Shown piece after piece: positions 1 through 5,364 of a stretch of 6,586 nt of DNA (position 1 is the stretch's first letter; every line of letters begins with the position of its first letter). The notes beneath the pieces are model-generated. The model searched no databases. It had not been told where the DNA came from and was given only the letters and a program-made list of their open reading frames with translations. The stretch comes from SVTX01 sp045132775 (GTDB lineage Bacteria; Bacillota; Clostridia; Oscillospirales; CAG-272), in NCBI GenBank assembly GCA_045132775.1, contig JBGUSX010000090.1, positions 1 through 6,586 of the forward strand. The letters are read 5' to 3'. The position numbers and the translations under genes are program-made.

Positions 1-225
1 CAAGCTCGGAACCCCCAAAGCTCGCAGGCTCACTTCGGGGAACCCCACGGCTCCTCCCGCTAACAAACGACCATTAAACCCTTATGGCTAAAGAAGAAAC
101 AAATGCTTTAGATCGGGAGGAGCAAGCACCTCCCCTACGGTGTGTGAGAGACGTGCGTTTGGTAGCCGTGGCGGTAATTTATATCGTTTGTCCAATAGCA
201 ACACACCGACAAATCAAAAATTGAA
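1..225. other. Left-edge intergenic region, no gene seen
   Basis: I find no credible gene here. The only open frame of any size runs on the + strand from about 140 into sigG and is antisense to it. The region lies downstream of sigG and contains direct and inverted GGGGAACCCC-like pieces at 7-15 and 37-46, then the structured element described separately at 50-134. No clear intrinsic terminator for sigG (hairpin plus T-run on the minus strand) is visible just after its stop codon. Confidence 0.6.
50..134. repeat. Structured repeat-like element with a three-way junction fold
   Basis: An outer 10-bp perfect inverted repeat, GCTCCTCCCG (50-59) and CGGGAGGAGC (114-123), encloses two hairpins: CCAT(T)AA/TTATGG at 71-87 and CTAAAG/CTTTAG at 88-111. 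GGGAGG at 115-120 can instead pair with CCTCCC at 129-134, so two mutually exclusive folds exist. From memory, GGGAGGAGC-AAGC-CCTCCC-type sequences are dispersed intergenic repeats in Clostridia. I cannot verify copy number, and no transposase is present. Confidence 0.45.
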
Positions 226-1002
226 TCACACCATACATTTCCGCATTTTAGCAAGCGCCGCTTTTTCAAGTCTCGAGACCTGCGCCTGTGAGATTCCGAT
301 CTCGTTCGCGATCTCGGTCTGGGTGCGGTTTTTGAAGTATCGCATCGTGATTATCGACCTCTCTCGCTCACAGAGAGTCTTCATTGCTTCCTTGAGCGCG
401 ATGCTCTCAAGCCAGGAATCGTCCGCTTCCGAGCCGTCCGCAAGCTGATCGATAACGTAGAGCGAATCGCCCCCCTCGCTATAGACAGGCTCGTAGATCG
501 AGATCGGCTCGACGACCGCCTCCATAGCCTCGGATAAAGCTTCCTTTTTGACGTCAAGCTCGCGAGCAATCTCGTCAAGCGTTGGCTCCTGGTCCTTTTT
601 TGCCTGAATATCCTCTCTTATGCGCAAAGCCTTGTATGCAAGATCGCGAATGGAGCGGCTGATGCGAAGGGCGGTGTTGTCACGGAGATATCTCCGTATC
701 TCACCAATTATCATAGGCACAGCGTAGGTCGAGAATTTAACGTCAAGGTCGGTATTGAAGTTGTCAACCGCCTTTACAAGCCCAAGACAACCGACCTGAA
801 AAAGATCGTCAGCGTTTTCCTTCCTAGCGGTAAATCGCTTGATAATTGACAGAACCAGCCTCAGATTGCCGCAGATAAGATCGTTTCTCGCCGCCGCGTC
901 ACCGTGCTTTATCCTGTCAAGCAGACTTTTTTTCTCATCATCGTCAAGAACAACAAGCTCGGATGTGTTCACACCGCAAAGCTCAACTTTATTGTAAAAC
1001 AT
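226..1002 (-). CDS. sigG: RNA polymerase sporulation sigma factor SigG
   Basis: This 258-residue sigma-70 family protein directs late forespore gene expression during endospore formation. The N-terminus (NKVELCGVNTSEL, residues 4-16) matches the stretch that sets SigG apart from SigF. Region 2 lies at about 36-106 and holds the core-binding and -10 recognition segment, including DLFQVGCLGL (66-75) and KFSTYAVPMIIGEIRRYLRD (89-108). Region 3 is about 115-190. Region 4 (205-255) ends in the -35-binding helix-turn-helix, with QTEIANEIGISQAQVSRLEK at 228-247. The length equals that of known SigG. The ATG start is supported by GGAGAG at 1008-1013, about 5-7 nt upstream. A SigF/SigG-type promoter lies upstream, as expected for a gene switched on by SigF. 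In Bacillus and many Clostridia sigG follows spoIIGA-sigE; neither is visible here. The nearest neighbours are rnpB (divergent) and ftsZ. Identification is by family resemblance and I consider it firm. Confidence 0.95.
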   Translation of the reverse strand: MFYNKVELCGVNTSELVVLDDDEKKSLLDRIKHGDAAARNDLICGNLRLVLSIIKRFTARKENADDLFQVGCLGLVKAVDNFNTDLDVKFSTYAVPMIIGEIRRYLRDNTALRISRSIRDLAYKALRIREDIQAKKDQEPTLDEIARELDVKKEALSEAMEAVVEPISIYEPVYSEGGDSLYVIDQLADGSEADDSWLESIALKEAMKTLCERERSIITMRYFKNRTQTEIANEIGISQAQVSRLEKAALAKMRKCMV

Positions 1003-1038
1003 ATTTTCTCTCCAAAAATAATTTTTTGTATTAAGAGA

Positions 1039-1067
1039 ATTATTCCCACAAAAATGCGCTATAATTC
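1039..1067 (-). promoter_or_regulatory. Candidate SigF/SigG-type promoter of sigG
   Basis: On the minus strand GGGAATAAT (1047-1039) fits the forespore -10 pattern GGnnAnAnT at every fixed position. A 15-bp gap separates it from GAATT (1067-1063), a partial match to the GYWTA -35 pattern. The predicted start is about 30 nt before the sigG ATG. The -10 match is direct; assignment to SigF with SigG autoregulation is inferred from sigG control in Bacillus. Confidence 0.5.
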
Positions 1068-1150
1068 GTCAAAGTGAAGAGAAAAAAACTCTCTGTCAGC
1101 GTTTTCAATAATTGAAGACAAAATAAAAAGAGAAATGAAGAACAAAAAGA

Positions 1151-1179
1151 TTGACAAAATGAAAGAAAAATGATATAAT
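1151..1179 (+). promoter_or_regulatory. Consensus sigma-A promoter of rnpB
   Basis: TTGACA (1151-1156), a 17-bp spacer and TATAAT (1174-1179) match the housekeeping consensus exactly. The expected start near 1186 coincides with the first bases of the RNase P RNA P1 helix, so little or no 5' trimming may be needed. Confidence 0.92.
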
Positions 1180-1183
1180 ACCG

Positions 1184-1675
1184 AGGTAGCTTCGCCGAAC
1201 GGTCGCGTGCGGTCACGCCGAAAGGTATCCGCGCGAGGAAAGTCCGGGCTTCATAGGGCAAGGTAACTGATAACGTCAGCCGCGGGAGACCGCCGGGAAA
1301 GTGCAACAGAAATATACCGCCTGAAGAGTTGTGAAGGATACGGAAGCTTCGCTTTTATTACCGTCGCCGTACTCCGTACGGCAGGTGAGAAAAACGGAGC
1401 TAAACAGGCGCGTCTTATCGCGCTTGTTGTTCCGTGCCTCTCACAGCTCTTCAGGTAAGGATGGAAAGGTGAGGTAAGAGCTCACCCACTCCTATGGTAA
1501 CATAGGTTTGCTGTAAACCCTACCTGGAGCAACACCCCGAGAGAGCGTTTGCCCGACACTCTCGAAAGAGATATCTCAGGGTGGCATTTCGCGGGAGCGA
1601 AGGAGCTTATCGGTGACGGTAAGCAAAGATTGATGACCGTTTAAGACAGAACCCGGCTTACAGACGGAGCTACAA
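1184..1675 (+). ncRNA. rnpB: RNase P RNA (catalytic RNA), type-A-like
   Basis: This RNA is the catalytic subunit of RNase P, which removes 5' leaders from tRNA precursors together with the RnpA protein. The universal core is visible: GAGGAAAGTCCGGGCT at 1235-1250 (P4 5' strand with flanks), GTGCAACAGA at 1301-1310, the GGTAAGGATGGAAAGGTG region from 1454, and ACAGAACCCGGCTTA at 1646-1660 (P4 3' strand). P1 closes the molecule: GTAGCTTCG (1186-1194) pairs with CGGAGCTAC (1665-1673), giving a mature RNA of about 490 nt. That is roughly 100 nt longer than typical type-A RNAs. The excess sits in the P12 arm (1320-1455), which has a 15-bp base and several sub-hairpins. The RNA is divergent from sigG and convergent with ftsZ, and a shared terminator follows. 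Exact ends are inferred from P1 pairing. Confidence 0.96.
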
Positions 1676-1738
1676 AATAAATTATAAGTTGACAAACAAA
1701 CAAAAGATTTATAAAATTCGTGTTTTCTTGTCAACACC

Positions 1739-1791
1739 AGACATAAAAACTGCACGGACGTTAATATCCGTGCAGTTTTTATATGTCTTTT
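1739..1791. terminator. Bidirectional intrinsic terminator between rnpB and ftsZ
   Basis: The arms at 1739-1758 and 1767-1788 form a stem of about 20 bp with one 2-nt bulge and the 8-nt loop CGTTAATA. The GC-rich core is CTGCACGGA/TCCGTGCAG. The core is followed by TTTTT on the + strand and, by symmetry, by TTTTT on the minus strand. It can therefore end both rnpB and ftsZ transcripts. Confidence 0.9.
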
Positions 1792-1812
1792 TAATTCAGA
1801 AACGATCTGTGA

Positions 1813-2838
1813 TTATTTCTTTCTTCTGGTGATCATGGAGTTCCAGAGATCATCATCCTCAACAGCCTTTACAGTGTCCTTCTTGTCAAAGCCTGTTGCG
1901 ATGATAGTGATTCTCATCTCGTCCTCGAGCTCGTCGTCGAACTTAACACCCCAGATGATGTTAGCATCGGGATGAGCCTCGCTTCTTACGATATCGGAAG
2001 CAACGTAAGCATCCTCAAGACCGATGTCACGGGAAGCAACGATGTTCATAAGGATACCGCGAGCACCATTGATGGAGGACTCGAGAAGGGGAGAGGATAT
2101 AGCCATCTTTGCAGCCTCTTCAGCCTTATCCTTACCTGCAGCATAACCAACACCCATGTGAGCGTAGCCTGCATCCTTCATAACGGTGGAAACGTCAGCG
2201 AAGTCGAGATTGATGTGACCCTTTTCGTTAACGAGGTCGGAGATGCTCTGAACACCTGTGCGGAGAACGTCGTCAGCAACCTCAAAAGCGTTAGCGAGAG
2301 TAATTCTCTGATCGCTTGCCTCCTGGAGCTTGTCGTTGGGAATAACGATGAGAGCGTCAACAAACTGTGCGAGCTCCTCGATACCTGCAGCCGCGTTATT
2401 AGCTCTTACCTTACCCTCAAAGGAGAAGGGGCGGGTAACGATACCGATAGTAAGAATATCCATTTCACGAGCAACGCGAGCAACAACGGGAGCAGCACCT
2501 GTTCCTGTTCCGCCGCCCATACCTGCAGCAACGAAGACCATGTCGGTGTCGCGAAGGAGGGACTTGACATCCTCAAGAGATTCCTCAGCTGCGCGCTTAC
2601 CGATCTCGGGCTTTGCGCCTGCTCCTCTACCGCCGGTGAGCTTCTCACCGATGATGAGCTGAGAGGGAGCATTGGAATGACGAAGAGCCATTCTGTCGGT
2701 GTTGACTGTGATAAATTCAACACCCTTGATGTTAGAAGAGATCATTCTGTTGACTGCGTTGTTTCCGCCGCCACCTACGCCTATAACCTTAATATTGGCG
2801 CCTACTTCGATCGTGTCGTCGTGTTCAAAAATTGGCAT
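1813..2838 (-). CDS. ftsZ: Cell division GTPase FtsZ
   Basis: FtsZ is the tubulin-like GTPase that polymerises at midcell into the Z-ring and organises the division machinery. The 341-residue protein shows the GTP-binding start IKVIGVGGGGNNAVNRM (16-32), the tubulin signature GGGTGTGA (108-115) and TRPFSFEGK (135-143). The catalytic T7 loop is NLDFADV (210-216), which completes the active site of the neighbouring subunit. The globular core ends near residue 317 (TIIATGF). Only about 24 residues follow, ending DDDLWNSMITRRKK, which looks like the C-terminal peptide that binds FtsA or SepF-type partners. The usual linker of roughly 50 or more residues is therefore nearly missing. The ATG start is supported by GGAGG at 2847-2851 with 8-nt spacing. 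There is no ftsA directly upstream: radC is the upstream neighbour, 100 bp away, so ftsZ may have its own promoter. Confidence 0.97.
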   Translation of the reverse strand: MPIFEHDDTIEVGANIKVIGVGGGGNNAVNRMISSNIKGVEFITVNTDRMALRHSNAPSQLIIGEKLTGGRGAGAKPEIGKRAAEESLEDVKSLLRDTDMVFVAAGMGGGTGTGAAPVVARVAREMDILTIGIVTRPFSFEGKVRANNAAAGIEELAQFVDALIVIPNDKLQEASDQRITLANAFEVADDVLRTGVQSISDLVNEKGHINLDFADVSTVMKDAGYAHMGVGYAAGKDKAEEAAKMAISSPLLESSINGARGILMNIVASRDIGLEDAYVASDIVRSEAHPDANIIWGVKFDDELEDEMRITIIATGFDKKDTVKAVEDDDLWNSMITRRKK

Positions 2839-2883
2839 TTGTGAATCCTCCGATTTATATATTTCTAAATTTTTTTTTTATAA

Positions 2884-2901
2884 AGTGTAGTTGATTACAC
2901 T
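2884..2901. promoter_or_regulatory. Palindrome upstream of ftsZ
   Basis: AGTGTA-GTTGAT-TACACT is a perfect 6-bp inverted repeat with a 6-bp spacer in the radC-ftsZ gap, 46-63 bp before the ftsZ start. Several AT-rich -10-like strings (TATAGT, TATAAA on the minus strand) surround it, but none pairs with a convincing -35. It could be an operator or a leader hairpin; no T-run follows, so it does not look like a terminator. Confidence 0.35.
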
Positions 2902-2938
2902 ATATATCATAAGTGTTTTGAGCTTGTTTGCCGGGGGC

Positions 2939-3748
2939 TCAACCCCAATAAAATTTGTTGATCATCTCAACGTCTGCCTGCGGAACTCTGCCTTTTATCT
3001 GCGCCATCAGAGTCGGCATATAAGCCACGTCGTTGACAATGATATGGTCTAGCAGGGTGATGCCTATCGTGTGGAGCGCGGCTTGCACCTGCATGGTGAT
3101 CGCCTTGTCCTCGTTGCTCTGATTGAGTGTTCCTGCGGGATGATTGTGCGATAGAATAACGTAAGATGCATCCTTGTCGAGAGCTAGCTTGGCGAGTGAA
3201 CGCACATCTATAAAGACGCTGTTGACGCTTCCTGTTGAGAGCGAAACGAAATCGATCAGCCTTAAGCTGTTATCAAGGAGCAGGGCGCAAAGCTCTTCTC
3301 TAGGGTTATCCTTGTAGTAGTCTATAAGGAAATTTCCGACATTGCCGATGCGGTCTGCGGAGAGCTTTTTGAGGTTGTATTTTTCAATGTCCATTCGCTT
3401 ACGAATGACGAAAATTAGCTTGAAAAGAATGGATGTTGAGGGCCCGATTCCCTTTGTTTTTCCAAGGTTTTCGGGGGCTGCATTACAGACGGCTCGGAGT
3501 GAGCCGAATCTGTTTAAAAGCTCGTGTGCAAGCTCGTTGGTGTCTGCTCTCGGTATACTGTAAAAGAGGAGTAATTCGAGCAGCTCATGGTCGGAAAAGT
3601 CCTTTCCGTTGTTGGCTAAAAATCTCTTCTTCATACGAGATCTGTGGCCTTTGTGAAGCTGCGGTGAGCGTTTAACTGTATCAACCGATACGGTCGTGTC
3701 GGAAGAGTCGGTCAGGTTAGATTGTTCGAGTGCTGTAAGTTCTGTCAT
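2939..3748 (-). CDS. radC: RadC family protein (UPF0758), JAMM/MPN domain
   Basis: RadC-family proteins carry an N-terminal helix-hairpin-helix-like region and a C-terminal JAMM (MPN+) metalloprotease-like domain. The old DNA-repair role is disputed and the true substrate is unknown. In the 269-residue product, HKGHRSRMKKRFL (32-44) and DFSDHELLELLLF (50-62) begin the N-terminal region, and GKTKGIG (96-102) is the hairpin. The metal-binding motif HNHP...S..D is intact (His201, His203, Ser211, Asp214), as is an upstream Glu (151/152). I chose the ATG at 3748: AAGGAA (3755-3760) lies 6 nt before it. The in-frame TTG two codons further upstream would have no spacing at all. The gene is upstream of ftsZ on the same strand with a 100-bp gap, and a -10-like TATAAT lies before it. 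The family call is firm; the molecular function is not. Confidence 0.93.
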   Translation of the reverse strand: MTELTALEQSNLTDSSDTTVSVDTVKRSPQLHKGHRSRMKKRFLANNGKDFSDHELLELLLFYSIPRADTNELAHELLNRFGSLRAVCNAAPENLGKTKGIGPSTSILFKLIFVIRKRMDIEKYNLKKLSADRIGNVGNFLIDYYKDNPREELCALLLDNSLRLIDFVSLSTGSVNSVFIDVRSLAKLALDKDASYVILSHNHPAGTLNQSNEDKAITMQVQAALHTIGITLLDHIIVNDVAYMPTLMAQIKGRVPQADVEMINKFYWG

Positions 3749-3772
3749 TTGCAATTCCTTGTGAATATATAC

Positions 3773-3799
3773 ATTATATTTGAGGCAATTTATTGTAAA
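3773..3799 (-). promoter_or_regulatory. Candidate radC promoter
   Basis: On the minus strand TATAAT (3778-3773) is a perfect -10, located 24 bp before the radC ATG. The best -35 is TTTACA (3799-3794), but the spacer is only 15 bp; CATTTA would give 17 bp with a poorer match. The site is plausible because of position and the perfect -10. Confidence 0.45.
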
Positions 3800-3910
3800 T
3801 GATTTATCCTTAGTGCCATTATTCCTTTAAGTATAAGGATTTCCTATTATGTATAAAAAGTTAAAATAGTGAATAAATATACAAAAATCGTTAATTTTGT
3901 TTATTGGATG

Positions 3911-3959
3911 CGTTTTTTTGCGATTTTAGGCTCAAAAACGTGTAAATCAGCGTTTTTTT
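3911..3959. terminator. AT-rich hairpin with T-runs, possible weak bidirectional terminator
   Basis: AAAAACG (3934-3940) pairs perfectly with CGTTTTT at 3951-3957 (10-nt loop), which is extended by TT. It can also pair with the identical CGTTTTT at 3911-3917. The stem has just two GC pairs, so it is weak. On the minus strand it would end read-through from the 4337-4951 repressor gene before radC; on the + strand no gene lies directly upstream. Confidence 0.3.
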
Positions 3960-3990
3960 CATCTTAATCGAGTCGGCGGTGATTTTTCGT

Positions 3991-4005
3991 GTAGAATAGT
4001 TCTAC
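3991..4005 (+). promoter_or_regulatory. Palindrome overlapping a -10-like site before the 4032 gene
   Basis: GTAGAA-TAG-TTCTAC is a 6-bp perfect inverted repeat. It contains TAGAAT (3992-3997), a 5/6 match to the -10 consensus, 35 bp before the GTG start. No good -35 is found at 16-18 bp, which would fit an activator-dependent or alternative-sigma promoter, but this is speculative. Confidence 0.3.
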
Positions 4006-4031
4006 GAGTCCTTAAGAAAGGGGAGAGAGCC

Positions 4032-4247
4032 GTGAATAAGATGAAAATGAATTTCGTTGATCTGAGTGTGATCGACGAGGGGGATGCCGGGTTTGGAATT
4101 TTGGTGAGGTGTCCGTCCGGCGAGGAGTGGACTCTCCACTCGGTCTGTCTTAACCGCTCCGATGCGGAGCGAATTTGTGAGGTGGTGAACCGTCTTGGAG
4201 TGTCAGAGTGTCACGCCCGTGACGTTATTGAAGATCTGCTGCCGTGA
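4032..4247 (+). CDS. Small conserved-looking protein, unknown function
   Basis: This 71-residue acidic, soluble protein has no signal peptide or membrane segment. It reads as a short beta-rich front (FVDLSVID...GFGILVRC...EEWTLHSVCL), then a helix (SDAERICEVVNRLG) and the ending ECHARDVIEDLLP. The layout (a Tyr/Phe-Gly-Ile strand, a middle helix, and a final His/Leu-x-x-Asp-Val-x-Glu-Asp-Leu/Phe-Leu) reminds me of the small clostridial DUF6514 family. That is recollection, not a search result. The GTG start is chosen because GGGGAG at 4020-4025 lies 6 nt upstream; the ATG at 4041 would be 15 nt away. The gene is divergent from radC and convergent with the S24 repressor, with 89 bp between stops and no clear terminator. 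Its upstream palindrome hints at regulation. Confidence 0.72.
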   Translation: MNKMKMNFVDLSVIDEGDAGFGILVRCPSGEEWTLHSVCLNRSDAERICEVVNRLGVSECHARDVIEDLLP

Positions 4248-4299
4248 CGCTGAGGCTCGGGCGATGATTTCGAACATGCACTGGATCGCGGCGGCTGTC

Positions 4300-4323
4300 G
4301 TAGGGACTATCGCAGGGACTATG
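4300..4323. repeat. Tandem 12-bp duplication
   Basis: GTAGGGACTATC (4300-4311) is followed at once by GCAGGGACTATG (4312-4323), two 12-bp units with 10 of 12 bases alike. They lie in the short gap between the two converging genes, just after the repressor stop codon. Confidence 0.6.
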
Positions 4324-4336
4324 ATGCCCGGTTCGG

Positions 4337-4951
4337 TTATCGGATCTCTGACTTGAAGGCGACCGCTTTACCGATGATCCTGATTTTTTCGAGCTCCGTA
4401 CCCGAGAAGACCATAGGTTCATAATTGCTGTTCTCCGAGATGAGCATAAGCTTTGCGCTCTCGGGGTAGTAGTAGACTCTTTTTAGCGTTGCCTCGTCGT
4501 CGATGATGATAGCGGCTATCTCGCCGTTATTTACCGAATCCGATTTTTTGATAAACACGGTATCGCCGTTATTTATTCTTGCGTCCTTCATACTGTCTCC
4601 GCGGGCGATGAGGCAGAAATCTGCGTCGGTATCCGCATCGGTGTAGACGGCACCGCCGTCCTCCTCACTTGCGAAGACGGGATTGCCGCACGCGATTTTG
4701 CCTATGACGGGGAGCACCTTGTATTTTCCTCCCGAGCGCGCCTCGGGAATATCGGTGGTTCCGAGAAGGTAGGCTTCGCTTACACCGAGCGCGCGCGCCA
4801 TAGCGCATATCGCATCGGCCTTGGGGACATAGACACCGTTTTTATACTGGCTGAGTCGCGGCTTGGAGATTCCCGTGAGCCTTGACAGTTCGGCGGCTTT
4901 GATATTCTTTTCAGCCATCACGACAGCCAATCTTGAGTTAAAATCGTTCAT
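4337..4951 (-). CDS. XRE-family repressor with S24 (LexA/CI-like) autocleavage domain
   Basis: This 204-residue repressor has a Cro/CI-type helix-turn-helix (residues 4-64; recognition region ELSRLTGISKPRLSQYKNGV at 21-40) and a C-terminal S24 peptidase domain (about 78-200). The catalytic dyad is visible: Ser120 in RGDSM and Lys157 in TLKRV, 37 residues apart as in LexA. The likely self-cleavage bond is Cys88-Gly89 in GKIACGNPVF, a Cys-Gly bond as in UmuD rather than the Ala-Gly of LexA and lambda CI. Family knowledge predicts repression of target promoters, relieved by RecA-stimulated cleavage after DNA damage. It is not LexA itself, whose DNA-binding domain is a winged helix. GGAGA at 4957-4961 supports the ATG. 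A perfect leftward promoter lies about 100 bp upstream, back to back with a rightward one, as in phage-like switches. No phage structural genes are seen. Its target is not known from sequence. Confidence 0.9.
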   Translation of the reverse strand: MNDFNSRLAVVMAEKNIKAAELSRLTGISKPRLSQYKNGVYVPKADAICAMARALGVSEAYLLGTTDIPEARSGGKYKVLPVIGKIACGNPVFASEEDGGAVYTDADTDADFCLIARGDSMKDARINNGDTVFIKKSDSVNNGEIAAIIIDDEATLKRVYYYPESAKLMLISENSNYEPMVFSGTELEKIRIIGKAVAFKSEIR

Positions 4952-5014
4952 ATCTATCTCCGTTCAGTTGAATGGGGCAGGGTGATCATATGTGTTAAAA
5001 ATCACGTTCTGCCG

Positions 5015-5046
5015 AGAAGCAGGGGGCTTATCCTTGCTTCTTTTTT
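5015..5046. promoter_or_regulatory. Hairpin at the 5' end of the repressor mRNA, terminator-like on the + strand
   Basis: AGAAGCAGGG (5015-5024) pairs with CCTTGCTTCT (5032-5041) over 10 bp with one G-T pair and a 7-nt loop, followed on the + strand by TTTTT (5042-5046). On the minus strand the predicted repressor transcript begins near 5041, so its first bases would fold into this stem-loop. On the + strand it has the form of an intrinsic terminator. Confidence 0.5.
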
Positions 5047-5075
5047 ATTATATCACGGAGTTAAGCAAATGTCAA
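5047..5075 (-). promoter_or_regulatory. Consensus promoter of the S24 repressor gene
   Basis: On the minus strand TTGACA (5075-5070), a 17-bp spacer and TATAAT (5052-5047) are an exact sigma-A consensus. The predicted start near 5041 leaves a leader of about 90 nt before the ATG at 4951. The -35 and spacer overlap AGTTAAGCAAATGTCAACA (5059-5077), an imperfect palindrome resembling the tandem sites at 5365-5410, a candidate autoregulatory operator. Confidence 0.9.
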
Positions 5076-5121
5076 CAGGTTTTCGAAAAAAAGTTAATTA
5101 AAATTAATATTTTTTTGGGGG

Positions 5122-5150
5122 TTGACAAAATAGAACAGATGTGCTATAAT
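5122..5150 (+). promoter_or_regulatory. Consensus rightward promoter divergent from the repressor
   Basis: TTGACA (5122-5127), a 17-bp spacer and TATAAT (5145-5150) match the consensus exactly. The spacer contains GAAC-AGAT-GTGC (5133-5144), one base away from the SOS-box form GAAC-N4-GTTC. The transcript would start near 5157 and enter a stretch with no recognised gene. The two -35 boxes of the divergent promoters are 46 bp apart. Confidence 0.88.
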
Positions 5151-5364
5151 TGGTGCAGTCGAGCAAGAGGCGAGCCAAGAAGGGAAGGAGATATCGGGAG
5201 ATATTGAAAAGTTGCGATACTTTCAGGCAAAAGTGTTGCTTTGGAAAGCTTTGATATTGTTTGTGCTATTTTGTCGTAGTATGGACTTCGCATAGCTTTT
5301 TGCGAAGGGAATATTCTTTCTGTTACTTTTATTCTCAACGTGTACGGAAAAAAGTTAATTTGTG

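Larger units (their letters stand above)
3749..4031. other. AT-rich divergent intergenic region
   Basis: This 283-bp spacer between radC (-) and the 4032 gene (+) has no open frame I believe. It holds the radC promoter, a 7-bp inverted repeat ATCCTTA/TAAGGAT (3806-3812 and 3834-3840), the AAAAACG/CGTTTTT hairpins at 3911-3959, and the palindrome at 3991-4005. Confidence 0.6.

Noticed and set aside
140..448. A + strand frame overlapping the end of sigG
   Set aside because: Antisense to conserved sigG sequence, no ribosome site and no protein-like pattern.
1040..1306. A minus strand frame across the rnpB promoter and 5' part
   Set aside because: It runs antisense through a firm RNA gene and its promoter; composition is not protein-like.
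1972..2844. A long + strand open frame (290 codons) covering most of ftsZ on the opposite strand
   Set aside because: It is antisense to a clear FtsZ with all motifs, has no ribosome site, and its translation is low-complexity Ser/Cys-rich. It results from ftsZ codon bias.
3749..3754. TTG start two codons upstream for radC
   Set aside because: It would directly abut the AAGGAA ribosome site with no spacing, whereas the ATG at 3748 has 6 nt.
4337..4951. Calling this gene lexA
   Set aside because: The C-terminal domain is LexA-like, but the N-terminus is a Cro/CI-type helix-turn-helix, not the LexA winged helix.
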